Positions 54,452-62,828 of a stretch of DNA of 64,000 nt are shown here, one piece after another; position 1 is the first letter of the stretch, and each line of letters starts with the position of its first letter. Both the position numbers and the translations under genes were made by a program. Under the pieces are notes generated by a model that was not told where the DNA came from, ran no database searches, and worked only from the letters and a program-made list of their open reading frames with translations. Source of the DNA: Flavobacteriaceae bacterium (GTDB lineage: Bacteria > Bacteroidota > Bacteroidia > Flavobacteriales > Flavobacteriaceae); the NCBI GenBank assembly GCA_003443635.1, contig CP031964.1, forward strand, positions 838,321 to 902,320, given 5' to 3'.

Positions 54452-55711
54452 ATGAAAATATCACAATTAGCAGATGGATTAAAAGGCTCTCCAATTATTA
54501 AAATTGCCGGAGAAGTTAACGCATTAAAAGCACAAGGAGAAGTGATTTACAATCAAACTATTGGTGATTTTGACCCTTCAGAATTTCCGATTCCAGAGGA
54601 ATTAAAGCAGGAAATTGTTTCAGCTTATCAAAATGATGAAACTAATTATCCAGCTTCAAATGGAGTTATTGAGCTAAGAGAAAGTGTTTCCAAATATTTA
54701 TCTAAAAATCTTGAATTGAATTACTCAGCAGATGAGGTATTAATTTCTGGTGGCGCACGTCCTTTAATATATGCATTGTATCAAATAGTTCTAGATATAG
54801 ATGATACAGTTTTATATCCAGCTCCATCTTGGAGTAATAAAGCATTTACGTATTTAGCAAGAAATAAAGCTGTAGTTGTTGAAACCAAGCCTGAAAATAA
54901 ATTTATGCCAACGGTAGCAGATATTAAACCGCATATTAAAGATATAGGTTTGATGGCGTTATGTTCTCCTCTAAACCCTACAGGAACTACTTTTGATAAA
55001 AAAACACTTTTAGAGATTTCAGAATTGGTTGTTGCTGAAAATAAAAGAAGAGTTGTCGAAAATATAAAACCTCTTTATGTATTATATGATCAAGTATACT
55101 GGCAATTAACTTATGGAGATGTGATGCATTATAACCCTGTGAGTTTAGTTCCGGAAATGCGAGAATATACCATTTTTGCTGATGCTATTTCTAAAGCTTT
55201 TGCCGGAACAGGAATAAGAGTAGGTTGGGCTTTTGGACCAGAATTAATTATTAGTAAGATGAAAGCTATTTTAAGCCTTATTGGTGCTTGGGCTCCAAAG
55301 GCGGAACAAATAGCTACTTCTAGATATTTACAACAATCAGATGCTGTTAATACCTATTTACAAGATATTAAGAATGAATTGAGTTTTAGACTAAATAGTT
55401 TTTATGATGGTTTTTTAACTTTGAAAGCTAAAGGATTCTCAGTTACAGCTATCAAGCCAGAAGCAGCTTTATATTTAACAGTTCAGTTTGACTTAATAGG
55501 AAAGATTACCCAAAATGGAGGTGTATTAAGTACAATAAAAGAAATTACAACGTATTTATTAAAAGAAGCAAAATTGGCAGTAGTCCCATTCTCAGCTTTT
55601 GGAGCATCAGAAACTTCAAATTGGTTTAGATTATCTGTCGGAACTGCTAAAAAAGAAGATATTTCTACAATTTTTGAACTATTGGAAAATGCTTTAATTA
55701 AATTAAAATAG
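54452..55711 (+). CDS. PLP-dependent class I/II aminotransferase
   Basis: A 419-residue fold-type I aminotransferase. Conserved parts: EVLISGGARPLIYALYQIVL (cofactor phosphate), YPAPSWSNKAFTYLA, LCSPLNPTGTTFDKKTLLEI with the NPTG substrate loop, and the Schiff-base Lys in DAISKAFAGTGIRVGWAFG. It ends with ASETSNWFRLSVGTAKKEDI, containing the Arg that binds the substrate carboxylate. The closest class is aspartate/aromatic aminotransferase-like; the amino donor cannot be fixed. It is monocistronic or first of a small unit and sits behind a long palindrome. Confidence 0.87.
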   Translation: MKISQLADGLKGSPIIKIAGEVNALKAQGEVIYNQTIGDFDPSEFPIPEELKQEIVSAYQNDETNYPASNGVIELRESVSKYLSKNLELNYSADEVLISGGARPLIYALYQIVLDIDDTVLYPAPSWSNKAFTYLARNKAVVVETKPENKFMPTVADIKPHIKDIGLMALCSPLNPTGTTFDKKTLLEISELVVAENKRRVVENIKPLYVLYDQVYWQLTYGDVMHYNPVSLVPEMREYTIFADAISKAFAGTGIRVGWAFGPELIISKMKAILSLIGAWAPKAEQIATSRYLQQSDAVNTYLQDIKNELSFRLNSFYDGFLTLKAKGFSVTAIKPEAALYLTVQFDLIGKITQNGGVLSTIKEITTYLLKEAKLAVVPFSAFGASETSNWFRLSVGTAKKEDISTIFELLENALIKLK

Positions 55712-55765
55712 TAATAAAGAAGGTAATATAATGCAGTTTTAATTATATTATTATTTTTGCTTTAT

Positions 55766-56881
55766 ATGCTCACCAGATATATAAGGCAATTTTTAACCTA
55801 TATTCCATTTACAGTTTCTATTCTTGTTTTTTCTCAAGCGGAACAAAATAACAATACTTCATATATTGATGTTAATTATTTTAAAGGAAATATAGCTTTA
55901 CATAACAAAGATATTCTTCGATTGATAATAAATAGACCAGAAGGGTTTGTTTTAAGCTGGAACAAAAAAACTTTTGGAGATAAAACTTGGGAGCAACGTT
56001 ATAATTATCCTGATTATGGGGTTTCGTTTACTTATCAAGATTTTGGTAATCCAATTTTAGGAATTAATTATGGAATTCATGCTCATTATAATTTCTATTT
56101 CCTTAAACGCAGTTTAATATTCAGAATAGGCCAAGGTATTGCTTACGCAACAAATCCTTTTGATAAAATTGAGAACCCCAGAAATATTGCTTTTGGCTCC
56201 GATATATTGAGTAGCACATATGTGTTACTTAATTATAAAAAAGAAAATTTAATAGATAGATTTGGTTTGCAAGCAGGATTAGCATTAACACATTATTCTA
56301 ACGGAAGTATAAAAGCTCCAAATACAAGCATTAATACTATTGCTCTTAATATTGGAGTAACTTATAATTTAGATGAGGAAAATCTGGAATATATTAAGAA
56401 CGAAGGACCTAAAGAAAAATATACAGAGCCTTTAAAATATAATATTGCATTTAGGAGTGGTGTTAATCAAAGTGATGTGGTGGGGACAAACCAATTTCCT
56501 TTTTATATTTTTTCAGGATATATAGATAAGCGTTTGACTAGAAAAAGTGCTATTCAGTTTGGTGCGGATGTATTTTTTTCAAGGTTTTTAAAAGAATTAA
56601 TACAATTTGAGAGTGTTGCATTTCCTGAAAATAATGTAGATCTAAATACAGATTATAAACGCGCAGGTCTTTTTATAGGTCACGAATTATTTATTAATAA
56701 ATTATCCATCATATCTCAATTAGGATATTATGTTTATTATCCTTTTGATTTTGAGGGAAGAACATATTCTAGAATTGGTTTAAAGTATTATTTTGGAAAA
56801 AAGTGGTTTGGGGCAGTGACCTTAAAATCTCATGCTGCCAACGCTGAAGCCATAGAATTTGGAATTGGAGTAAGATTGTAA
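55766..56881 (+). CDS. PagL-like acyloxyacyl hydrolase / lipid A deacylase
   Basis: An outer-membrane barrel enzyme that may remove a fatty acid from lipid A. 371 residues from ATG 55766 (MLTRYIRQFL); the longer frame uses an unlikely TTG. The signal region is LTYIPFTVSILVFSQ. The PagL active-site pattern is visible in ALTHYSNGSIKAPNTSIN (His-x-Ser followed by Asn). Alternating strands and a final GIGVRL end are consistent with a barrel. It is longer than classic PagL because of an N-terminal 60 and a C-terminal 130 residue extension. TATTTTTG, a -7 match, lies only 6 nt before the ATG. Confidence 0.75.
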   Translation: MLTRYIRQFLTYIPFTVSILVFSQAEQNNNTSYIDVNYFKGNIALHNKDILRLIINRPEGFVLSWNKKTFGDKTWEQRYNYPDYGVSFTYQDFGNPILGINYGIHAHYNFYFLKRSLIFRIGQGIAYATNPFDKIENPRNIAFGSDILSSTYVLLNYKKENLIDRFGLQAGLALTHYSNGSIKAPNTSINTIALNIGVTYNLDEENLEYIKNEGPKEKYTEPLKYNIAFRSGVNQSDVVGTNQFPFYIFSGYIDKRLTRKSAIQFGADVFFSRFLKELIQFESVAFPENNVDLNTDYKRAGLFIGHELFINKLSIISQLGYYVYYPFDFEGRTYSRIGLKYYFGKKWFGAVTLKSHAANAEAIEFGIGVRL

Positions 56882-56886
56882 TTAAA

Positions 56887-57633
56887 ATGAAAAAAATAGT
56901 ATATCTCTTTTTAATTTTTGTTTTTGCTTGTGATAGTGAAGATGGGTTTGATTGTTTTCAAACCTCTGGTTCCTCCATTCTCCAAGAAATAGAGATTCCA
57001 AGTTTTAGTAAGATTTTAGTAAATAGAGATGTAGAGCTTATTTTAAAAGAAGGGACTGATTTTGAGGTAATTATTGAAACGGGTGAAAACCTATTAAATG
57101 ACGTGGATGTTACAGTTGTAAATGATCAATTAGAGTTAACAGATAATAATACTTGTAATTTTGTGAGAGATTTTGGAATTACAAAAATATTTGTAACTGC
57201 ACCTAATATCACAGAAATAAGAAGTTCTACACAATTTGATATCTCTTCAGATGGGGTTTTAAATTATGAAAACTTAACACTATTATCTGAAGATTTTAGC
57301 GAACCTGACACCTTTAACGTTGGAGATTTTAGACTCCAAGTTAATTCTAATAGATTAAATATTGTTACGAATGGCTCTTCTTTTTTCTTTATAGAAGGGA
57401 GTGTTGATAATTTAAATATTAATTTTGCATCAGGCTTAAGCCGTTTCGAAGGGGGTAACTTAATTGCTCAAAATGTTAATGTATTTCATAGAGGAGAAAA
57501 TGATATGGTTATAAACCCTCAACAGTCATTAACAGGTAGACTTGTAAGTACAGGCAATTTAATTTCTAGAAATAGGCCAGAAGTTGTAGAAATAGAAACG
57601 CTTTTTAGTGGGCAACTTATTTTTGAAAATTAA
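56887..57633 (+). CDS. DUF2807 (head GIN domain) lipoprotein
   Basis: A 248-residue predicted lipoprotein: VYLFLIFVFACDSED has a lipobox with Cys at about residue 15. Residues 35-245 form a right-handed parallel beta structure typical of DUF2807: FSKILVNRDVELILKEGTDF, then repeated ...N-x-L-x-V... strands such as DFRLQVNSNRLNIVTNG and NLNINFASGLSRFEGG. The function is unknown; such proteins are common at the Bacteroidota surface. It follows the PagL-like gene after 5 nt and overlaps the gldA stop by 4 nt, tail to tail. Confidence 0.8.
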   Translation: MKKIVYLFLIFVFACDSEDGFDCFQTSGSSILQEIEIPSFSKILVNRDVELILKEGTDFEVIIETGENLLNDVDVTVVNDQLELTDNNTCNFVRDFGITKIFVTAPNITEIRSSTQFDISSDGVLNYENLTLLSEDFSEPDTFNVGDFRLQVNSNRLNIVTNGSSFFFIEGSVDNLNINFASGLSRFEGGNLIAQNVNVFHRGENDMVINPQQSLTGRLVSTGNLISRNRPEVVEIETLFSGQLIFEN

Positions 57634-58526
57634 TCAGAAGTTAATTCTCTAAACATATTTTCTAAGCTAGCATTTTTTTGGTTAAGTTGAAGGATTTTTA
57701 GTTGATTATCGTGTGCAAAATCAAATACGTGTGAACGCATATCTTCATTGGTTGAAAATGTAATTTCGTAAACAAAACCATCTGTATTTGTTACATTTGT
57801 TACTTTAGGGAGCTTTGCTAAAAAAGCATCTTCTACACGATAATCAAATTCAACAATTACAATTTGAGCTTTACCTTTACGCAATTCCTGAAGTTTTTTA
57901 TTAGCAACAATTTCTCCTTTATTAATAATAATAACACGATCGCACATTGCTTCAACTTCTTGCATGATATGAGTAGATAAAAATACTGTCTTTTCTTTTC
58001 CTAGAGATTTAATAAGCTCTCTAATATCTACTAATTGATTTGGATCTAAACCAGTAGTTGGCTCATCTAAAATTAAAACATCGGGATTATGAAGTAAAGC
58101 ATTGGCTAATCCTATACGTTGACGATAACCTTTAGAGAGCTGTTCTATTTTTTTATGAGCTTCTGAGGTCAATCCAGTAAGTTCAATCACTTCATTTACA
58201 CGTTGCTTATTAATTTTATGTGTGTTAGCGTTAAAAAATAAATATTCTTTAACATACATATCTAAATACAAAGGATTGTGTTCGGGTAAATACCCTACGC
58301 TTTTTTGAACATTTTGAGCACTATTTTCCACATCAAATCCATTAACTTTTGCAGTACCTTCATTAGCATTAATGTATGTAGTTAAAATTTTCATCATTGT
58401 AGATTTGCCAGCTCCATTTGGACCAAGAAACCCAACAATTTCAGGTTTTTCCACTTTAAAAGATATATTGTTGAGTGCTTTTTGTGTTCCGTACAGCTTT
58501 GTGATATTTTCTACTTCAATAGACAT
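57630..58526 (-). CDS. gldA: Gliding-motility ABC transporter ATP-binding protein GldA
   Basis: A cytosolic ATPase of the GldA-GldF-GldG transporter required for gliding in several Flavobacteriia. 298 residues. Walker A is GPNGAGKST (about 34-42), the signature motif is LSKGYRQRIGLANALL, Walker B is VLILDEPTTGLD, and the switch His is in FLSTHIMQEVEAM. SVGYLPEHNPLYLDMYVKEY is particularly like GldA. No gldF or gldG is adjacent; they are often elsewhere in the genome. The C-terminal 70 residues form the accessory domain that ends SLENMFRELTSD. Confidence 0.88.
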   Translation of the reverse strand: MSIEVENITKLYGTQKALNNISFKVEKPEIVGFLGPNGAGKSTMMKILTTYINANEGTAKVNGFDVENSAQNVQKSVGYLPEHNPLYLDMYVKEYLFFNANTHKINKQRVNEVIELTGLTSEAHKKIEQLSKGYRQRIGLANALLHNPDVLILDEPTTGLDPNQLVDIRELIKSLGKEKTVFLSTHIMQEVEAMCDRVIIINKGEIVANKKLQELRKGKAQIVIVEFDYRVEDAFLAKLPKVTNVTNTDGFVYEITFSTNEDMRSHVFDFAHDNQLKILQLNQKNASLENMFRELTSD

Positions 58527-58594
58527 ATATAAGTATGTTTTTGTAAAAATAAGTATTTAAAAAACGTCTTCAACTAAAAAATATTAGATAACAT

Positions 58595-58624
58595 TTTGTT
58601 TTTTCAAATTATTAATTACTTTAG
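58595..58624 (+). promoter_or_regulatory. Promoter of the pheA operon
   Basis: TTTG (58595-58598), 18 bases, then TACTTTAG (58617-58624; one mismatch from TAnnTTTG). Transcription would start near 58631, only about 7 nt before the leader ORF. Confidence 0.55.
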
Positions 58625-58637
58625 CATCATAATTATA

Positions 58638-58715
58638 ATGAAAACAGCAAATTATACATATTACAATTGGTTCTATTTCTTTTTTAACAGAAGAAACGAG
58701 ACCATGTATGTGTAA
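58638..58715 (+). CDS. Aromatic-rich leader peptide (attenuator), 25 aa
   Basis: ATG to TAA without interruption. The central stretch NYTYYNWFYFFF (residues 5-16) has nine aromatic residues in twelve: Tyr 6, 8, 9, 13; Trp 11; Phe 12, 14, 15, 16. Another Tyr is residue 24. This is the composition expected of a ribosome-stalling leader controlling Phe/Tyr/Trp synthesis, analogous in design to E. coli pheL but unrelated in sequence. The last third of the ORF contains CGAGAC (58697-58702), the antiterminator arm. It precedes pheA by 59 nt. Too short for homology evidence; the call rests on composition, position and RNA structure. Confidence 0.82.
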   Translation: MKTANYTYYNWFYFFFNRRNETMYV

Positions 58716-58741
58716 TTTATAAAACATAAATTTTTAATACT

Positions 58742-58773
58742 AAGTCTCGATGTAACCATCGGGATTTTTTTTT
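58742..58773 (+). terminator. Attenuator terminator directly before pheA
   Basis: AAGTCTCGATG (58742-58752) pairs with CATCGGGATTT (58757-58767; two G-T pairs) around TAAC, followed by T through 58773. The 5' arm contains GTCTCG (58744-58749), which is fully complementary to CGAGAC in the leader ORF, so antiterminator and terminator exclude each other. Confidence 0.82.
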
Positions 58774-58774
58774 G

Positions 58775-59602
58775 ATGAAAAAATTAATAGCAATACAAGG
58801 AATTGAAGGCTCATTTCACCATATTGTATCTCAACAATATTTTGAAGATAAAGTGCAAACTAAAAAGTGCTTAAGCTTTGATAAGTTAGTAGATGCCTTA
58901 ATAAATGAAGAATGTAAAGAAGGTGTAATGGCAATTGAAAATTCTATCGCAGGATCAATAATACCTAATTATGCTTTAATTGATAATCATGATTTACATA
59001 TTATAGGAGAAAGATATTTAGATATTCAACATAATTTAATGGCTTTGCCAGGCCAGAAAATTGAAGAGATAAAAGAAGTGCATTCACATCCAATGGCATT
59101 ACTGCAATGCAAAACATTTTTTAAATCACATCCGCATATAAAACTAGTTGAAGATAAAGATACTGCTGAAGTTGCAAAGCGAATTCATCAACAAAAATCC
59201 AAACACATTGCAGCTATTGCTAGTTTATCTGCTGCAAAAATATTTGAATTAAACATTTTAGCGTCAAGCATTCAAACGATAAAACATAATGAAACCCGAT
59301 TTGTAATTGTAAGTAAAACAAATTCAAACCTCAATTTTAAAACTATAAATAAAGCATCATTAAAATTAGAGTTGAATCATAAAAGAGGGAGTTTATCAGC
59401 AATATTAAATGTAATGAGCGATTGTAAACTAAACTTAACTAAAATACAATCTTTACCAAAAATTAATACACCATGGGTATATGCATTTTTTGTAGATGTT
59501 ACTTTTGAAAAGTATTCAGATTATAGTAAAGCAAAATCTTTAATGAGTATAATGGCAGAAGATTTTAAAGTATTAGGAGAATATAAAAATGAAAAAGTAT
59601 GA
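58775..59602 (+). CDS. pheA: Prephenate dehydratase
   Basis: Converts prephenate to phenylpyruvate for phenylalanine. 275 residues from ATG 58775 (MKKLIAIQGIEGSFHH); a TTG-led frame one codon upstream is ignored. VMAIENSIAGSIIPNYALI is the substrate site and HNETRFVIVSK holds the catalytic Thr-Arg-Phe (TRF). Residues about 192-275 are an ACT domain (SLKLELNHKRGSLSAILNVM) for feedback by Phe. No chorismate mutase is fused; that activity lies on the last gene of the operon. It is under the leader-peptide attenuator. Confidence 0.95.
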   Translation: MKKLIAIQGIEGSFHHIVSQQYFEDKVQTKKCLSFDKLVDALINEECKEGVMAIENSIAGSIIPNYALIDNHDLHIIGERYLDIQHNLMALPGQKIEEIKEVHSHPMALLQCKTFFKSHPHIKLVEDKDTAEVAKRIHQQKSKHIAAIASLSAAKIFELNILASSIQTIKHNETRFVIVSKTNSNLNFKTINKASLKLELNHKRGSLSAILNVMSDCKLNLTKIQSLPKINTPWVYAFFVDVTFEKYSDYSKAKSLMSIMAEDFKVLGEYKNEKV

Positions 59603-60747
59603 TTACAACAGCTGATAGATTAAGTACCGTGGAAGAATACTATTTTTCTAAAAAACTGAGAGAAGTTAATTTGCTTAAAGCAAATGGGAAACCTATAATT
59701 AATTTAGGGATAGGAAGCCCAGATTTACAACCACCACAAAAAGTAATATCAGCTATAGTTGAGAGTTTAGAAAGCCCTGTGGCTCATAAATATCAGAGCT
59801 ATCAAGGTTTGTTAGAACTCAGAGAGACAATGGCTCAGTTTTATAGAGCACAATTTCAAGTACATTTAAGTCCAATAACAGAAGTGCTACCCTTAATGGG
59901 AAGTAAGGAAGGAGTGATGCATATTTCTATGGCTTATTTAAATGAAGGAGATGCTGTGTTAATTCCTAACCCTGGTTATCCTACTTATGCTGCGGTAACT
60001 AAATTGTTAGGAGCAAAGCCTATGTTTTACGAATTAGATGAAACTAAGCAATGGCTTCCAGATTTGAAAGCTATAGAAAAAAATGATTTAAGTAAAGTAA
60101 AGATAATGTGGGTTAATTATCCACATATGCCAACAGGAGCTCAAGCTACTCATGAGTTTTTCGAAGAGTTGGTGGCTTTTGCAAAGCGTAATGATATTTT
60201 AATAGTTAATGACAACCCATATAGTTTTATTTTAAACGATTCGCCTTTAAGTTTATTAAATATTAAAAACGCTAAAGATGTGTGTTTAGAGTTAAACTCG
60301 TTGAGTAAAACCTTTAATATGGCAGGTTGGCGTGTAGGCATGGTAATGGGAAACGAAACACATATTGCTAATATTTTAAAAGTGAAAAGTAATATGGATT
60401 CTGGAATGTTTTATGGGATTCAAAAAGGAGCTATTGAAGCGTTAAAATGCTCTAACTTTTGGTATTTAAGTTTAAGTAGTGTTTATGAACAGCGTCGAAA
60501 ATTAATCTGGAAACTTGCTGAAGCTTTAAATTGTACTTTTAATGAAAAAGCAATAGGGTTGTTTGTATGGGCAAAATTACCTGAATTTTTTGAAGCTGAA
60601 AATTTTATAGATTTAGTGCTTAAAAATTATAACATATTTATTACACCAGGAACTGTATTTGGAAGTAAAGGAGAAGGATATATAAGATTTTCTTTATGTG
60701 CATCAACAGAAGAAATAGAAGAAGCAATAGCTAGAATACCAAAATGA
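59599..60747 (+). CDS. PLP-dependent aminotransferase (aromatic/prephenate type by context)
   Basis: 382-residue fold-type I aminotransferase, overlapping pheA by ATGA. LINLGIGSPDLQPPQKVISA-like text (INLGIGSPDLQPPQKVISAI) starts the core; LIPNPGYPTYAAVTKLLGAK and VNYPHMPTGAQATHEFFEEL bind substrate and PLP; the Schiff-base Lys is in NSLSKTFNMAGWRVGMVMG. Its form resembles DapL/AlaT-like enzymes, but its place between pheA and tyrA indicates the final transamination of phenylpyruvate and hydroxyphenylpyruvate, or of prephenate. Confidence 0.88.
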   Translation: MITTADRLSTVEEYYFSKKLREVNLLKANGKPIINLGIGSPDLQPPQKVISAIVESLESPVAHKYQSYQGLLELRETMAQFYRAQFQVHLSPITEVLPLMGSKEGVMHISMAYLNEGDAVLIPNPGYPTYAAVTKLLGAKPMFYELDETKQWLPDLKAIEKNDLSKVKIMWVNYPHMPTGAQATHEFFEELVAFAKRNDILIVNDNPYSFILNDSPLSLLNIKNAKDVCLELNSLSKTFNMAGWRVGMVMGNETHIANILKVKSNMDSGMFYGIQKGAIEALKCSNFWYLSLSSVYEQRRKLIWKLAEALNCTFNEKAIGLFVWAKLPEFFEAENFIDLVLKNYNIFITPGTVFGSKGEGYIRFSLCASTEEIEEAIARIPK

Positions 60748-61595
60748 AAAACATATATGTCATAGGAGTTGGATTAATAGGAGGAAGTTTGACTCTTGCA
60801 ATCAAGAAATTAAATCCTGAAACTATTATTTATGGTATTGATACCAATGAAACACATTTAGAAGAAGCTATTAAATTAAATGTAATAGATAAGAAAACAC
60901 ATTTAGGAACTATTGGAAATGCAGATTTAGTTATTTTATCTATACCTGTAGATGCTTGTGTTTATCAAATATCACATATTTTAGATATTGTTTCAGAAGA
61001 TACATTGGTAATTGATGTAGGATCTACAAAAGTAGATATTTGCAATGCTGTTAAAGATCACCCTAAACGAAGAAACTTTTTAGCAACACATCCTATTTCT
61101 GGAACAGAGTTTTCGGGTCCTAGTGCAGCAATAGATAATTTATTTAACGGGAAAACAAATATTATTTGTGAAGTAGAAAAAACAGCATTTAAACTTCAAG
61201 AAAAAGCTTTGAAATTATTTCAAGATTTAGGAATGCGAATTCGATATATGAACCCAGAGGCGCACGATAAGCATATTGCTTATGTATCACACTTATCTCA
61301 CATTAGTTCTTTTATGCTAGGAAAAACAGTAATAGAAAAAGAAAAGAATGAACGAGACATTTTTGATATGGCAGGAAGTGGTTTTGAATCTACAGTGAGG
61401 TTAGCGAAAAGCTCCCCAGAAATGTGGACTCCTATTTTTAGGCAAAATAAAAATAATGTAATAGAAACATTAGAAGAATATATTAATAATCTCATTGCGT
61501 TTAAAGATTTAATGAAAAGAGACGATTTTGAAACTATTAAAAGTGAGATGAAGGCAACGAATTATATAAAACAAATTTTAAAAGGAATAGCTTAA
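60744..61595 (+). CDS. tyrA: Prephenate dehydrogenase
   Basis: Oxidative decarboxylation of prephenate to hydroxyphenylpyruvate for tyrosine (or arogenate to tyrosine). 283 residues. YVIGVGLIGGSLTLAIKKLN is the NAD loop; DVGSTKVDICNAV and FLATHPISGTEFSGPSAAID are signatures with the catalytic His; HIAYVSHLSHISSFMLGKTV contains a further conserved His. No ACT domain. It overlaps the aminotransferase by 4 nt. Confidence 0.95.
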   Translation: MKNIYVIGVGLIGGSLTLAIKKLNPETIIYGIDTNETHLEEAIKLNVIDKKTHLGTIGNADLVILSIPVDACVYQISHILDIVSEDTLVIDVGSTKVDICNAVKDHPKRRNFLATHPISGTEFSGPSAAIDNLFNGKTNIICEVEKTAFKLQEKALKLFQDLGMRIRYMNPEAHDKHIAYVSHLSHISSFMLGKTVIEKEKNERDIFDMAGSGFESTVRLAKSSPEMWTPIFRQNKNNVIETLEEYINNLIAFKDLMKRDDFETIKSEMKATNYIKQILKGIA

Positions 61596-61656
61596 ATAGT
61601 TAAGATAATTATTAAAGACGACTATAGCTTAAGCATCAATAGAAATTAAGATTAAA

Positions 61657-62739
61657 ATGGAAAACAAGAAAGAATTAGGAACTTGGTTAGATAAATTTGG
61701 ATTAAATCACCCATTAGTAATTGCTGGTCCGTGTAGTGCAGAAACTGAGGCGCAAGTATTAAAAATTGCACATCAACTTAAAGATAGTGATGCAACAGTT
61801 TTACGTGCAGGAATTTGGAAACCAAGAACACGTCCTGGTAATTTTGAAGGTGTAGGTGCTTTAGGTTTAAAGTGGTTACAAAAAGCAAAAAAAGAAACAG
61901 GAATGTTAACAACTACAGAAGTTGCTAATGCAAACCATGTAGATTTAGCGTTACAACACGATATAGATATTTTATGGATTGGAGCAAGAACTACAGTAAG
62001 TCCGTTTATAGTTCAAGAAATTGCAGAAGCTTTAAAAGGAACTGATAAAACAGTTTTAATTAAAAACCCAGTAAACCCAGACTTATCTTTATGGTTAGGT
62101 GCAGTGGAACGATTTTATACGGCAGATGTTAAAAATTTAGGCGTGATACATAGAGGGTTTTCAACTTACGAGAAAACAAGATATCGTAATAATCCAGAAT
62201 GGCAAATACCAATAGATCTTCAAAATCGTTTTCCTGATTTGCCAATAATTTTAGATCCATCTCATATTGCAGGGCGTCGTGATATTATTTTCGACTTGTG
62301 TCAAACTGCGTTAGATTTAAATTTTGATGGATTAATGGTAGAAACACATTATGACCCCGATAATGCTTGGAGTGATGCAGCGCAACAAATTACTCCAGCT
62401 ACCCTAATTCAATTTATGGAAGATTTAAAAATTAGGAAACGAACAGATGATGAGATAGAGTTTAAAAATAAGTTAAATACGCTTCGAACACAAATTGATG
62501 TTATTGATCACCAACTTATAGAAACTCTAGGAAAACGAATGAAAGTTGCTGATGATATAGGAGCGCTGAAAAAGAGTAAGAATGTAGCAGTTTTACAAGC
62601 CAAACGCTGGAATGAAATTCTTGGAAAAATGATCCTTCAAGGAGAAGAGAAAAATTTAAGCGAAGAATTTATCCTTAGAGTATTTAAAGCAATTCATCAA
62701 GAATCTATAAATCATCAGAAGAAGATTATAAATGGATAA
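61657..62739 (+). CDS. Bifunctional DAHP synthase / chorismate mutase
   Basis: Starts the shikimate pathway and converts chorismate to prephenate. 360 residues. Residues 1-255 are a KDPG/DAHP synthase barrel of the short type: VIAGPCSAETEAQVLKIAHQ, LRAGIWKPRTRPGNFEGVGA, ILDPSHIAGRRDIIFDLC. Residues about 270-358 are an AroQ chorismate mutase (KLNTLRTQIDVIDHQLIETL, then AKRWNEILGKMI). The mutase supplies PheA and TyrA and may give feedback control on the synthase, as in other fused proteins. The 61-nt gap from tyrA has no terminator. It ends the operon. Confidence 0.95.
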   Translation: MENKKELGTWLDKFGLNHPLVIAGPCSAETEAQVLKIAHQLKDSDATVLRAGIWKPRTRPGNFEGVGALGLKWLQKAKKETGMLTTTEVANANHVDLALQHDIDILWIGARTTVSPFIVQEIAEALKGTDKTVLIKNPVNPDLSLWLGAVERFYTADVKNLGVIHRGFSTYEKTRYRNNPEWQIPIDLQNRFPDLPIILDPSHIAGRRDIIFDLCQTALDLNFDGLMVETHYDPDNAWSDAAQQITPATLIQFMEDLKIRKRTDDEIEFKNKLNTLRTQIDVIDHQLIETLGKRMKVADDIGALKKSKNVAVLQAKRWNEILGKMILQGEEKNLSEEFILRVFKAIHQESINHQKKIING

Positions 62740-62772
62740 GTTTTTATTTACAAAATAATATGTATATATTCG

Positions 62773-62805
62773 AAAAAGTTCAACAAATTATTGTTGAACT
62801 TTTTT
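62773..62805 (+). terminator. Terminator of the pheA operon
   Basis: AAAAAGTTCAACAA (62773-62786) pairs with TTGTTGAACTTTTT (62791-62804) around ATTA and ends in a T-run. Confidence 0.9.
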
Positions 62806-62828
62806 AATAAAGAACCAACTTAACCATT

